Positions 24,756 through 32,223 of a DNA stretch of 55,642 nucleotides are shown in pieces. The position numbers were made by a program, and so were the translations under genes. The DNA comes from Hydrogenophilus sp. GTDB lineage: Bacteria > Pseudomonadota > Gammaproteobacteria > Burkholderiales > Thiobacillaceae. Every line of letters begins with the position of its first letter. Position 1 is the first letter of the stretch. The notes beneath the pieces are model-generated. The model was given only the letters and a program-made list of their open reading frames with translations. It was not told where the DNA came from and searched no databases. Where the stretch lies: assembly GCA_020725195.1 (NCBI GenBank), contig DYFL01000012.1, positions 1 through 55,642 of the forward strand, in the 5' to 3' direction.

Positions 24756-25718
24756 TCAGGCCGCGCCGAGCGCACCGGTGCAGCTCGATCCCCGGCCGGC
24801 GGTGCAGCCGTAGCAATGGTCGGCCACTGCGATGGGCCGTTCCCCCCAGTCCTGCGCGAGCAGGTCGCGCAGGTGCCCATGGGCGGCGCCGCCCGCCGGC
24901 AGGCCCAGTTGCTGGTTGAAATCGCAGTCGTAGAGCCGGCCCTGCCAGTCCACGCTCACCAGTCCGCGGCACATCACCTGATCCAGGTTGGCCGCACTGA
25001 AATTGGCCTTGAGCAGGGCCATGTAGCCGTCGAACTGGCCCTTGGACACCAGGGTACTGCCGAAGCGCTGGATGGGCATGTTGGTGATCGTGTAGAGCCG
25101 GTTGAAGACGACGCCGAAGCGCAGCGCGAGCTCGTGCCGGTAGGCGGCCTCCAGCGCCCCCTGTTCCGGCGGCAGGCTGGGACCTTGCGGGTTGTAGACC
25201 AGGTTCAGCGCCAGCCCGCTGCCGGGCCGGCCGTAGCCCAGGGCGTTGAGCCGTCTGAGCCCGTGGATGCTTCGCTCGAACACGCCCTTGCCGCGCTGCC
25301 GGTCCACGTTCTCCTCCAGGTAGCAGGGTAGCGAGGCCACCACCTCGACCCGCTGGGCGGCAAGGAAGTCCGCCAGATCCTCGAAGCCGGGCTCGGACAG
25401 GATGGTCAGGTTGCAGCGGTCGACGACCTGCACGCCGAGGCCCCGCGCCTCGCCCACCAGCCAACGGAAGCCGTCGTGCAGCTCCGGGGCGCCGCCGGTG
25501 AGATCCAGGGTCTGCAGCCTGCGCGCGCTGAGCACCTCGGGGATCAGGGCCAGCGTCGCCGCGTCCATCATCTCGGTGCGCTTGGGCCCGGCATTCACGT
25601 GGCAGTGCACGCAGCTCTGGTTGCAGCGGTAGCCCAGGTTGACCTGCAGGGTGGTGAGGCGTGCGCGACGCAGGGGCGGAAAATCACTGGGTTCGAGCAG
25701 GGGCAGGGTGTCGTGCAT
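24756..25718 (-). CDS. arsS: Arsenosugar biosynthesis radical SAM enzyme
   Basis: A 320-aa radical SAM protein with a Cys-rich C-terminus. The cluster motif is C32-x3-C36-x2-C39 (YRCNQSCVHCHVNAGP). It is followed by LDLTGGAPELHDGFRWL (GGAPE SAM contact) and YLEENVDRQRGKGVFERSI. The C-terminal DUF3641-type part carries CRGLVSVDWQGRLYDCDFNQ and CYGCTAGRGSSC. This is the ArsS family, which transfers the 5'-deoxyadenosyl group to dimethylarsenite to start arsenosugar synthesis. The partner ArsM is encoded at the end of the same operon. Confidence 0.93.
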   Translation of the reverse strand: MHDTLPLLEPSDFPPLRRARLTTLQVNLGYRCNQSCVHCHVNAGPKRTEMMDAATLALIPEVLSARRLQTLDLTGGAPELHDGFRWLVGEARGLGVQVVDRCNLTILSEPGFEDLADFLAAQRVEVVASLPCYLEENVDRQRGKGVFERSIHGLRRLNALGYGRPGSGLALNLVYNPQGPSLPPEQGALEAAYRHELALRFGVVFNRLYTITNMPIQRFGSTLVSKGQFDGYMALLKANFSAANLDQVMCRGLVSVDWQGRLYDCDFNQQLGLPAGGAAHGHLRDLLAQDWGERPIAVADHCYGCTAGRGSSCTGALGAA

Positions 25719-25745
25719 GTCCGTGACTCCGTCTTGGGCTGGGCC

Positions 25746-26684
25746 TCAGGGCCGGGACTTGAAGACCTCGGTATCGGGGTGGAAGGCGTACCAGGCGAAC
25801 CAGAAGGCCACCACGCCGGGCAGGGGCTCGTCCTGCTCATCCCGTACCGTGGCGTTCTGGCTCGCGCCGTCGAAGCGCACGGTGATCCGGCGACCGGCGA
25901 GCCGGTCGCGCACCACGCCGCCGGTCCGGGCCAGTTCGCTGAAGGGATAGGCCTTGAACCGCCCGTCGATCTCCACCCCCAGCACACGCTCCTTGGGGTG
26001 ATAACCCTGGGCGCGGAAGCGGACGGGGAAATGGATATCCCCCGAGCGTTCGTAAGCCGTGTAGGGGTTGCTGGCGTAATCGCGGGCGTGGCCGGTATCG
26101 CGGGACAGCACCAGGGTCTGGGGATGGCGACGGCGCCAGTCGAGCCAGGTGGTGTGCTCCAGGGGCAGGGCCTCGAGCCGCGCGCCCCTGTGGCGGCCGC
26201 TGATGGCGCGCCGGTCGATCTGGGACCACAGGGACCCGCTCTGCCGGTCGTAGAGCAGCACGTCGCTGTTGTACAGCAGGCCCGAGACGCCGAACGCCGC
26301 CGGCTGGCCGCCGATGCGCGCCAGGAAGGCCATGCCCGTGCCGCACAGGGGGCAGAAGGTGACCGCCACCGGGACCTCGCCGAAGCGGTCGTTGACGATC
26401 TCGTGCCAGTTCAGGATGGCGATGGGGTAGGCCTTGGCCTGGCCGTTCAGCGCCACCCCCAGCACCCGGTCCTCCGGCTTGAGATCGGCGGCGGCGGCGG
26501 GGAGGAAACGCGGCCGGTCGATGGCCGGGATGCCGTCGCGGGGCGGGCCGCCGGGGAGGATCGCCTCGGCCGGCACCAGGGCGCCCGCCAGGTCGAAACC
26601 GTTCTTCACGGGTGCCGCCGCGGCCGACTGCGGGCCGGTCAGCAGCGCGAGGCACACGGCCAGGAGGGGGGCTGTGCTGCGCAT
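25746..26684 (-). CDS. DUF3179 secreted protein (first large gene of the arsenosugar operon)
   Basis: A 312-aa exported protein with a signal peptide (about residues 1-24). DUF3179 signatures are LGVALNGQAKAYPIAILNWHEIVND, VAVTFCPLCGTGMAF (a CPLCG motif), and GVSGLLYNSDVLLYDRQSGSLWSQ. The family function is unknown; the Cys pair may bind metal or form a redox disulfide. The ATG at 26684 has AAGGA eight bases upstream. A GTG at 26708, overlapping the stop of a 13-codon leader ORF, is the alternative start. The candidate ECF promoter D lies at 26815-26843. Confidence 0.86.
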   Translation of the reverse strand: MRSTAPLLAVCLALLTGPQSAAAAPVKNGFDLAGALVPAEAILPGGPPRDGIPAIDRPRFLPAAAADLKPEDRVLGVALNGQAKAYPIAILNWHEIVNDRFGEVPVAVTFCPLCGTGMAFLARIGGQPAAFGVSGLLYNSDVLLYDRQSGSLWSQIDRRAISGRHRGARLEALPLEHTTWLDWRRRHPQTLVLSRDTGHARDYASNPYTAYERSGDIHFPVRFRAQGYHPKERVLGVEIDGRFKAYPFSELARTGGVVRDRLAGRRITVRFDGASQNATVRDEQDEPLPGVVAFWFAWYAFHPDTEVFKSRP

Positions 26685-26704
26685 GTCCTGTGTCCTTCCG
26701 GCCG

Positions 26705-26746
26705 TCACCCGGCGTCCGGCGCCGGCATTGCACCGACTGTGTTCAT
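26705..26746 (-). CDS. 13-codon upstream ORF (possible leader peptide)
   Basis: An ATG at 26746 with a strong Shine-Dalgarno (AAGGAG, six bases before) opens a 13-residue ORF, MNTVGAMPAPDAG. It ends at 26705, and its TGA overlaps a GTG in the DUF3179 frame. No attenuator hairpin is obvious. It may set translation of the operon, or be a chance ORF behind a real ribosome site. Confidence 0.35.
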   Translation of the reverse strand: MNTVGAMPAPDAG

Positions 26747-26814
26747 GGCGGTCTCCTTCTATATTGATGCCTCGGGTGACCGGGCGCGCCGCCCGGCACC
26801 GTGTCTGTTCCTAT

Positions 26815-26843
26815 TAGTCGTGGCGGGGACGGAAACCTGACGG
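26815..26843 (-). promoter_or_regulatory. Candidate ECF promoter D (arsenosugar operon)
   Basis: On the minus strand CCGTCAGG, 14 bases, ACGACTA followed by AT. This has the same spacing as the promoters of the bufferin operon and the repeat peptide. Downstream of the -10 box it resembles promoter C (CGACTAAT in both). Confidence 0.5.
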
Positions 26844-26855
26844 TTTTTTGGAGGC

Positions 26856-26884
26856 CTGTCAGGAATCCGGCCGTCGTGTGACCA
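26856..26884 (+). promoter_or_regulatory. Weaker divergent promoter E (tal remnant)
   Basis: On the plus strand CTGTCAGG, 14 bases, GTGACCA, about 60 bp before the tal-like ATG. The -35 box is a match; the -10 box agrees with the CCGACTA version only in part. Together with site D it forms a back-to-back pair. Confidence 0.35.
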
Positions 26885-26943
26885 ATCGGGGAGGGGACGG
26901 GCCACCTCCCTTTGTCTGACCATATCCCTGGAAAGGAAATCCC

Positions 26944-27140
26944 ATGAACCGGTTCGGGCAGTTGCCGCAACGTGGCCGGTCCATCTGGCTGGACTACATC
27001 GACCGCCATTTGGTGAGCACCGGCGGCCTGGCGCGGACGGCCCGGCCGAGCTGGCGGAAAGGCTCGCGCCCCCGCGCGCCGCATGGATCATGGTGCCGGC
27101 GGGGGACATCGCCGAGGACTTCGGCATCCTGACGGCCATG
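26944..27140 (+). pseudogene. Chimeric remnant: transaldolase 5' end joined to a 6-phosphogluconate dehydrogenase fragment
   Basis: The first frame (from ATG 26944, with Shine-Dalgarno GGAAAGGAA) reads like a transaldolase N-terminus: GRSIWLDYIDRHLVS-x-GGLA. From about 27030 that frame loses similarity. The next frame reads GADGPAELAERLAPPRAAWIMVPAGD, the conserved Gnd segment (ERLxPPRxxWxMVPAG). Both genes would normally be far longer, so a deletion seems to have fused the starts of two neighbouring pentose-phosphate genes. Recognition is by eye. Confidence 0.6.
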
Positions 27141-27162
27141 GCGGCTCGACGCCATGGCCGTT

Positions 27163-27199
27163 TCCCTCACCCCTGCCCTCTCCCGCTTGCGGGAGAGGG
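27163..27199. repeat. Dispersed CCCTCTCCCGC-GCGGGAGAGGG hairpin repeat
   Basis: A perfect 11-bp stem (27176-27186 with 27189-27199, loop TT) preceded by CCCTCACCCC. This is a widespread proteobacterial intergenic repeat. It may serve as terminator between the remnant and the convergent lysR gene. Confidence 0.65.
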
Positions 27200-27236
27200 G
27201 GACGGAGGGCGCCTTCGGCGCGATATTCACGGTCGC

Positions 27237-28136
27237 TCATTGCAATGCCGTATCTGCCCTTAGCCTTGCCACGGCCAGGTCGACGAAGCTCCGGACCTTG
27301 GCGGATCCGAGGCGACCCTCGCGATGTATCACGTGGATCGGCAGCGAAGCCTCTTCAAAGTCTGTCAGCACCGGATCGAGCGTGCCGGCCGCCAGTTCGT
27401 TCGCCACCTGGTAGGAGAGCAGCCGCGTCAGGCCAAACCCGCTCTTGGCGGCTTCCAGCGCGCCGTCATTGGTATTCACCAGAATCCGCGGACTGAGCCG
27501 GACGCCGATCTTTTCTTTCCCCCTGGCGAAGGTCCATTCCGCACCGGGGGAGACCGATGTGGCGGCAATCACCGTATGCCGCGCAAGATCCGCGGGGATT
27601 TGGGGGGTGCCGTGCTTCTCCAGGTAGGACGGCGATGCGCAGACGATGCGACGCACCTGGCCGACGCGAATGGCCCGCAGCGAAGAATCGGGCAATGCGC
27701 CGATGCGGATGCCGACATCGAGTCCCTCGTCGACCAGGTTGACCACGCGATCAACGAACAACGCCGACACCGTGGTTTCCCTGAAGGCCGTCTGGTAGGC
27801 AGTGATGATGGGCATCACATAGATCTTCCCGAACAGCGCTGGAGCCGTGACCGCAAGATGCCCGCGCGGCGTGGCATTGATGCCGGCCGCCGCTTCGTCG
27901 GCCTCGTCCGCCTCAAGGAGGATCCGCCTCGCATCCTCAAGATAGCGGGAGCCGGCATCGGTGGTCCGCACCAGACGCGTGGTGCGGGTGAGCAGCCGCA
28001 CGCCCAGCCGTTCCTCGAGGAAGGCGATGGCCCGGGTCACGGCCGGCGGCGACATGCGCAGCCGCCGCGCCGCCGCCGCGAAGCTTTCCTCTTCGGCCAC
28101 GGCGACGAAAACGGTCATGAGATGAAATCGATCCAC
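27237..28136 (-). CDS. LysR-family transcriptional regulator
   Basis: A 299-aa LTTR. The N-terminal winged HTH spans residues 1-60 (MDRFHLMTVFVAVAEEESFAAAARRLRMSPPAVTRAIAFLE). It is followed by the linker helix and a periplasmic-binding-like effector domain. It is divergent from the CMD/flavin-reductase pair. The ATTCC-N7-GGAAT palindrome just upstream of its start is its likely site. The effector is unknown. Confidence 0.93.
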   Translation of the reverse strand: MDRFHLMTVFVAVAEEESFAAAARRLRMSPPAVTRAIAFLEERLGVRLLTRTTRLVRTTDAGSRYLEDARRILLEADEADEAAAGINATPRGHLAVTAPALFGKIYVMPIITAYQTAFRETTVSALFVDRVVNLVDEGLDVGIRIGALPDSSLRAIRVGQVRRIVCASPSYLEKHGTPQIPADLARHTVIAATSVSPGAEWTFARGKEKIGVRLSPRILVNTNDGALEAAKSGFGLTRLLSYQVANELAAGTLDPVLTDFEEASLPIHVIHREGRLGSAKVRSFVDLAVARLRADTALQ

Positions 28137-28141
28137 GATTT

Positions 28142-28158
28142 ATTCCTAAAATCGGAAT
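28142..28158. promoter_or_regulatory. LysR-type palindrome ATTCC-N7-GGAAT
   Basis: A 17-bp inverted repeat (ATTCCTAAAATCGGAAT) five bases upstream of the lysR start, in the divergent intergenic region. It has the T-N11-A form of LTTR sites. It probably mediates autorepression and activation of the 28261 operon. Confidence 0.65.
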
Positions 28159-28260
28159 TATTGCTTCCATTCTATGGCTATTCTTATTTCTCGTGGTGTG
28201 TGCCAAGGTGTAACCGTCGCCAGCATGACGACGCACCCAACCCAAGACAGGAGAAACATC

Positions 28261-28806
28261 ATGGCACGCATCAACATCGTTACCGCCGAATCGGCCAATC
28301 CGGAACAGAAGGCCCTTTACGACGCCATCCAGGCCCAGCTTGGCATGGTGCCCAACTTCCTCAAGGTCTTTGCCAACTCCCCGGCCGCCCTCAGGGCCTT
28401 CCTGGGTCTGTACGGCATCGCCGGCGAGGGTTCGCTCGACCCGCAGAGCCGCGAGCGCATCGCCCTTGCCCTGGCCCAGCAAAACCGTTGCGAGTATTGC
28501 CTGTCGGCGCACACGGCGATCGGCTGCAAGGCGGGCCTGGACGACGCCGAGATCGAGGCCAACCGCGCCGGCACCAGCCAGGACGAGAAGGCGGCGGTCG
28601 CCGTCCGCTTCGCCCGCTCGCTGGTCGCTCACATGGGCGAGGTGACCACCGAAGAGCTCCTGGAAATGCGCAGTGCCGGCTACAGCGAATCCGACATCGT
28701 CGAGGTCATCACCCACGTCGGCATGAACATCCTGACCAACCTGCTGGGCAAGGCCGGACGCGTCGACATCGACTTCCCGAAAGTCGAATTGAAGCTCGCC
28801 GCCTGA
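28261..28806 (+). CDS. Carboxymuconolactone decarboxylase/AhpD-family protein
   Basis: A 181-aa alpha-helical protein. It has the CMD/AhpD active-site pattern: ERIALALAQQNRCEYCLSAHTAIG (CxxC-x3-H, residues about 77-84). N-terminal QKALYDAIQAQLGMVPNFLKVFANSP is typical of the uncharacterised peroxidase-related (YciW-like) subgroup. It probably has alkylhydroperoxidase or disulfide activity. The Shine-Dalgarno AGGAGA lies upstream. The gene is divergent from lysR and 51 bp before the PNPOx-FNR gene. Confidence 0.92.
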   Translation: MARINIVTAESANPEQKALYDAIQAQLGMVPNFLKVFANSPAALRAFLGLYGIAGEGSLDPQSRERIALALAQQNRCEYCLSAHTAIGCKAGLDDAEIEANRAGTSQDEKAAVAVRFARSLVAHMGEVTTEELLEMRSAGYSESDIVEVITHVGMNILTNLLGKAGRVDIDFPKVELKLAA

Positions 28807-28857
28807 TCCCGTCCACCGATGCCGGGGGCCATGCCCCCGGCGGCAAGGAGATGCATC

Positions 28858-30147
28858 ATGGCCCGCGCCTTCGCCAAGATTGCCTTCACCCCGAACGTTC
28901 AAGCCGCCCAGGCGCGGATGGGCAGTCGCGATGCCTACCGCATGGCCGAACTGGGCGAGACCGAATCGGCCGAGCTCGGCCCCGATGAAATCGAATTCAT
29001 CGGCGCACGGGACAGCTTTTACCTGGGCACCGTAAGTGAGAACGGCTGGCCCTACGTCCAGCACCGCGGCGGGCCGCCCGGCTTCCTGAAGGTATTGGGT
29101 CCGCGGACGATCGGCTATGCCGACTTCTCCGGCAACCGCCAGTACATCTCGGTGGGCAATCTCGACGGGAATGACCGGGTCGTCCTGTTCCTGATGGACT
29201 ATCCCGGGCAGCGCCGGCTCAAGATCTGGGGACGGGCGAGGCTGATCGACGAGGACGCGGAACCCGCGCTCGCAGCCCGGCTCGAGTCGCCAGACTTTCG
29301 TGCACGCATCGAGCGGGGGGTGGTCATCACGGTGGAGGCCTTCGACTGGAATTGCCCGAAATACATCACACCGCGGTTCACCGCGCGCGAGATCCGGGAA
29401 CTTGCCAGTGGCCAGCGGCAGGAGGCCGCGATGCGCGAATCCGCCGCCCCCGACATGGACGCAATCGGCAGCGGCGCGCTGAGGCTCGTCGTGACCGGCA
29501 TGCGCCAGATGACACCCCGCGTCCGGGCCTATGAACTGCGGGCGCCGGACTGGAGCGACTTGCCTGCCGTCACGGCAGGCGCGCATCTTGCCGTGCCGGT
29601 GCGACTGCCGGACGGCTCCGTAGTCACCCGGCAGTATTCGCTCGCCACGCATCCGCACCGGCGCGACCTGTACGAGATTGCCGTGCTGCGCGAGGAAGCA
29701 GGACGCGGCGGGTCGTCTGCCATCCATGCCACGTGGCGGATCGGGACCCGGCTCGCACTCGATCATCCGACCAATCAGTTCCCCCTCCATGAAGACGACC
29801 GCCCTGCCGTGCTGATCGCCGGCGGCATAGGCATCACGCCGATCAAGGCCATGGCCCAGGCGCTCAAGGCCCGTGGCACTCCCTTCGAGCTGCATTACAG
29901 CGGCAGGACCGCCGCCGACATGGCCTATCGGGACCGGCTGGCCATCGAGTTTCCCGGGCAGCTGCACCTGTATTTCACGCGCGCCCCGGGCGCAACCCGC
30001 ATCGATTTTCAGTCGATCATGCGCGCGGCGCCTGCTGAGGCTCTGTTTTACGTCTGCGGCCCCGGCCGTTTGCTCGAGGCCGCCAGCAAGGCGGCACGGG
30101 AGCTGGCGATCCCGGCCGGGCGGGTGCAGTACGAGAGTTTCGAATGA
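28858..30147 (+). CDS. PNPOx-like flavin protein fused to a ferredoxin-NADP reductase module
   Basis: A 429-aa protein. Residues about 35-180 form a pyridoxamine-phosphate-oxidase-like split barrel (RDSFYLGTVSENGWPYVQHRGGPPGFLKVL). Residues about 200-429 form an FNR module with RQYSLATHP (flavin), IAGGIGITPIKAMAQAL (NAD-binding) and FYVCGPGRLLEAA. The C-terminal 2Fe-2S domain usual in phthalate-dioxygenase-reductase-type enzymes is absent: the chain ends at YESFE. The start at 28858 (Shine-Dalgarno AAGGAG) is preferred over an upstream in-frame codon. It is co-oriented with the CMD gene and presumably LysR-regulated. Confidence 0.87.
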   Translation: MARAFAKIAFTPNVQAAQARMGSRDAYRMAELGETESAELGPDEIEFIGARDSFYLGTVSENGWPYVQHRGGPPGFLKVLGPRTIGYADFSGNRQYISVGNLDGNDRVVLFLMDYPGQRRLKIWGRARLIDEDAEPALAARLESPDFRARIERGVVITVEAFDWNCPKYITPRFTAREIRELASGQRQEAAMRESAAPDMDAIGSGALRLVVTGMRQMTPRVRAYELRAPDWSDLPAVTAGAHLAVPVRLPDGSVVTRQYSLATHPHRRDLYEIAVLREEAGRGGSSAIHATWRIGTRLALDHPTNQFPLHEDDRPAVLIAGGIGITPIKAMAQALKARGTPFELHYSGRTAADMAYRDRLAIEFPGQLHLYFTRAPGATRIDFQSIMRAAPAEALFYVCGPGRLLEAASKAARELAIPAGRVQYESFE

Positions 30148-30169
30148 AAAAGCCGGCGCCGGATAAGGG

Positions 30170-30224
30170 CCGGCACCTGTGGTCATCCAGGCCTCGGCGG
30201 CCTGGACCTGTGATCAGGTGCCGG
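30170..30224. repeat. Two-tier inverted repeat downstream of the FNR gene
   Basis: The outer stem CCGGCACCTG (30170-30179) pairs with CAGGTGCCGG (30215-30224). An inner stem CCAGGCC/GGCCTGG closes a TCGGC loop. There is no T-tract. It may be a factor-independent processing or termination structure, or a dispersed element. The rest of 30148-30348 shows no gene. Confidence 0.5.
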
Positions 30225-30348
30225 GCAGGCGCTGGTTCACGCCGCCGTGACATCCCCCGAGGCGCGCGCCCGGCGCTGCTGGCCAAGCTCGACACCGTCG
30301 CCGGGCGTGGGCTGGGTCGTCGACGCCCCCGTCCGCCTCGTCGGCAGG

Positions 30349-31248
30349 CTATTGCGTCTGCCTCGATCGCCGCCTCGCTTCGCCCGGCGTCAGCGCGAAT
30401 ACGCGCTTGAAGGCGCGGGTAAAGGCCGCCTCGCTGCCGTATCCTGCGCGCTCGGCGATGTCGATGATGGCCAGGCCGGGCTCGCTCAGCCAGTCACGCG
30501 CCAACTGCATGCGCCAGCGCGTCAGATACCTCAGGGGGGTCATCCCGACGATTTGGTGGAAGCGCCCGGCGAATGCGGAGCGGGACATGCCCGCTGCGCG
30601 CGCCAGGGCGTCCACCGTCCAAGGCTCTGCAGGCCTGGCGTGCATGTCGCGCAGGGCAAGGCTCAGGTGCCGGTCGGCGAGGGCGGCCAGGTAGCCTGCA
30701 TCCGAGGGGGCGCGGCGCATGACTGCGCGCACCACGTGGATGAACAACGCGTCGCACAGCCGGTCCAGCATCACGTCGGCGCCGGTACGCACACCTTCCG
30801 CCTCGTTGATGATGAGGCGGATCAGGGCATCCATCGATTCCATGTCCGGATATTCGCCGCCGCGCAGCACGATGACCTCGGGCAGGGCCTCGACGATCGG
30901 GTTCCAGGCGCGGGAATCGAACTCGAAATAGCCGCAGACCAGGCTCGTTGCGGGGCCCGGCGTGTCGCCCTGTGCGGGCCGGTTGAGCGGGACGCCCGGA
31001 CCGGGCGGCGCCGGCCGGCTGGAGATCAGGTGGGCGGCATCCCTCGGGAAGACCAGCAAATCGCCGCCCTGGAGGGGGACCGGCGCTTCGCCGGCCAGGT
31101 GCAGCCAGCAGTCGCCGCGAGCGATGACGTGAAAAGCCGCCTTGCCCTGGCCCGATGTGCCCACCGCCCAGGCGCCGCAGAAACTGGAGTGCAGGAAGAC
31201 ATTGGTGCGAAGGCGCAGCCGCCGCAGCACGTCAGTGAGCGCGTCCAT
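30349..31248 (-). CDS. AraC-family regulator with cupin sensor domain
   Basis: A 299-aa protein. The N-terminal half is a cupin_6-type domain (FHVIARGDCWLHLAG, GGDLLVFPRDAAHLISS). The C-terminal half is the double HTH of AraC/XylS (WTVDALARAAGMSRSAFAGRFHQIVGMTPLRYLTRWRM, LAIIDIAERAGYGSEAAFTRAFKRVFALTPGEAR). Ligand and targets are unknown. It is divergent from the small cupredoxin-like gene. Confidence 0.93.
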   Translation of the reverse strand: MDALTDVLRRLRLRTNVFLHSSFCGAWAVGTSGQGKAAFHVIARGDCWLHLAGEAPVPLQGGDLLVFPRDAAHLISSRPAPPGPGVPLNRPAQGDTPGPATSLVCGYFEFDSRAWNPIVEALPEVIVLRGGEYPDMESMDALIRLIINEAEGVRTGADVMLDRLCDALFIHVVRAVMRRAPSDAGYLAALADRHLSLALRDMHARPAEPWTVDALARAAGMSRSAFAGRFHQIVGMTPLRYLTRWRMQLARDWLSEPGLAIIDIAERAGYGSEAAFTRAFKRVFALTPGEARRRSRQTQ

Positions 31249-31369
31249 GGCGGCCTGAATCGATACGGGTAATCAAAAAATCCGCACGGGCGGTCATTAA
31301 TGGCAGGTGACCCATTGGCTACTCTGTCCAGGCGGCAACTTCGCCGTATACGTGAGGAGCACACTCATC

Positions 31370-31744
31370 ATGAAAACCCCCTATGCCAACGTGCTGTTCA
31401 GCGCCTTGCTGTTTGCCGCCACGCCCGTTCTGGCGGCGCCCCCCGTCACCAAGAACGGCGTGACCACCATCCATCTGGACCAGTACGGCGGCTACTTCTC
31501 GGCCAGGGAAACCCTGGCGGGCCTCAAGCCGGGGAAATACCGCTTCGTGGTCACCAACAAGGCCGGCAAGCTGGTCGGGTTCCAGATCCAGGACTTCGTC
31601 ACCCGCGAAGCCCTCGGGATGTTCCCGCTGGAGCCGGGGCAGACCCGGACGGCCGAGGTCTCCATCACGCAGAACGGCTTCCGTTATCGCTGCCCCATCA
31701 ACCCCACGCCGTGGTACGACGTCGAGGACGTGAAGGCGAATTGA
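31370..31744 (+). CDS. Small exported cupredoxin-like protein
   Basis: A 124-aa protein with a signal peptide (residues 1-22, ending LAA-PPV). It shows an all-beta pattern with KPGKYRFVVTNKAGKLVGFQIQD and GQTRTAEVSI, then a C-terminal FRYRCPINPTPWYDVED. Layout and terminal Cys resemble periplasmic cupredoxin-fold proteins, but the full His-Cys-His-Met copper set is not present, so copper binding is uncertain. The ATG at 31370 follows GTGAGGAG. A hairpin at 31752-31784 closes the gene. Confidence 0.65.
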   Translation: MKTPYANVLFSALLFAATPVLAAPPVTKNGVTTIHLDQYGGYFSARETLAGLKPGKYRFVVTNKAGKLVGFQIQDFVTREALGMFPLEPGQTRTAEVSITQNGFRYRCPINPTPWYDVEDVKAN

Positions 31745-31751
31745 TCCGCCA

Positions 31752-31784
31752 GAAGACCGCGCGGCCCGCGGCCGCGCGGTCTTC
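31752..31784. terminator. Strong bidirectional hairpin between convergent genes
   Basis: A perfect 15-bp stem GAAGACCGCGCGGCC, loop CGC, GGCCGCGCGGTCTTC, eight bases after the cupredoxin-like stop and overlapping the end of the DUF302 gene. No long T-tract, but the position between two convergent stops favours termination. Confidence 0.65.
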
Positions 31785-32223
31785 ATTTCAGGGCGGCGTC
31801 CACCAGCCCGCCGATGGCGGCCAGGTTCCCGGCATGGGCGGCATCCAGGCCGTGCCGCCGGATCAGGTATTCCGGGCTGTTCCAGGTCACGCGCACCTGC
31901 CCCTGCTCGTCCTGCCAGGCCAGCGCCTTCATGGGCAGGTCCAGGCCGATGGCGGGGGCGGCCTGCATCAGCGGGGTGCCCGCCTTGGGATTGCCGAAGA
32001 TCAGCAACTGGGTGGGGCGCAGGGCGAGCCCCGCACCCTGTGCCTCGCCGCCGTGGTCGATGCGGGCGAAGACCTTGACGCCCTTGGCCCGCAGCACCGA
32101 CTCCAGGCGGTCCAGGGTCTCGGCCACCGAGTAGGGGCTGGCGCGGCTCTCCAGGCCGTTGTCGGCGGCCTGCGCGGCGAGGGGGGCGAGCGCGAAGAGC
32201 AGGGTGGCAATGAGGTGTTTCAT
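31783..32223 (-). CDS. DUF302 exported protein
   Basis: A 146-aa protein with a signal peptide (residues 1-19, AQA-ADN). The DUF302 core is visible: SVAETLDRLESVLRAKGVKVFARIDHGGEAQ, LRPTQLLIFGNPKAGTPLMQAAPAIGLDLP, and a C-terminal helix. The function is unknown; the fold is related to a small alpha/beta domain seen in several periplasmic proteins. Its start overlaps the stop of the glucosidase gene by 4 bp, so it is the last gene of the carbohydrate operon. Confidence 0.9.
   Translation of the reverse strand: MKHLIATLLFALAPLAAQAADNGLESRASPYSVAETLDRLESVLRAKGVKVFARIDHGGEAQGAGLALRPTQLLIFGNPKAGTPLMQAAPAIGLDLPMKALAWQDEQGQVRVTWNSPEYLIRRHGLDAAHAGNLAAIGGLVDAALK

Noticed and set aside
22597-24813. 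A plus-strand frame of 738 codons opposite the TVP38-reductase gene
   Set aside because: Shadow frame; repetitive charged composition and no recognised fold.
27937-30186. A minus-strand frame of 749 codons opposite the CMD and PNPOx-FNR genes
   Set aside because: It overlaps two supported plus-strand genes and the lysR promoter region; no motif seen.
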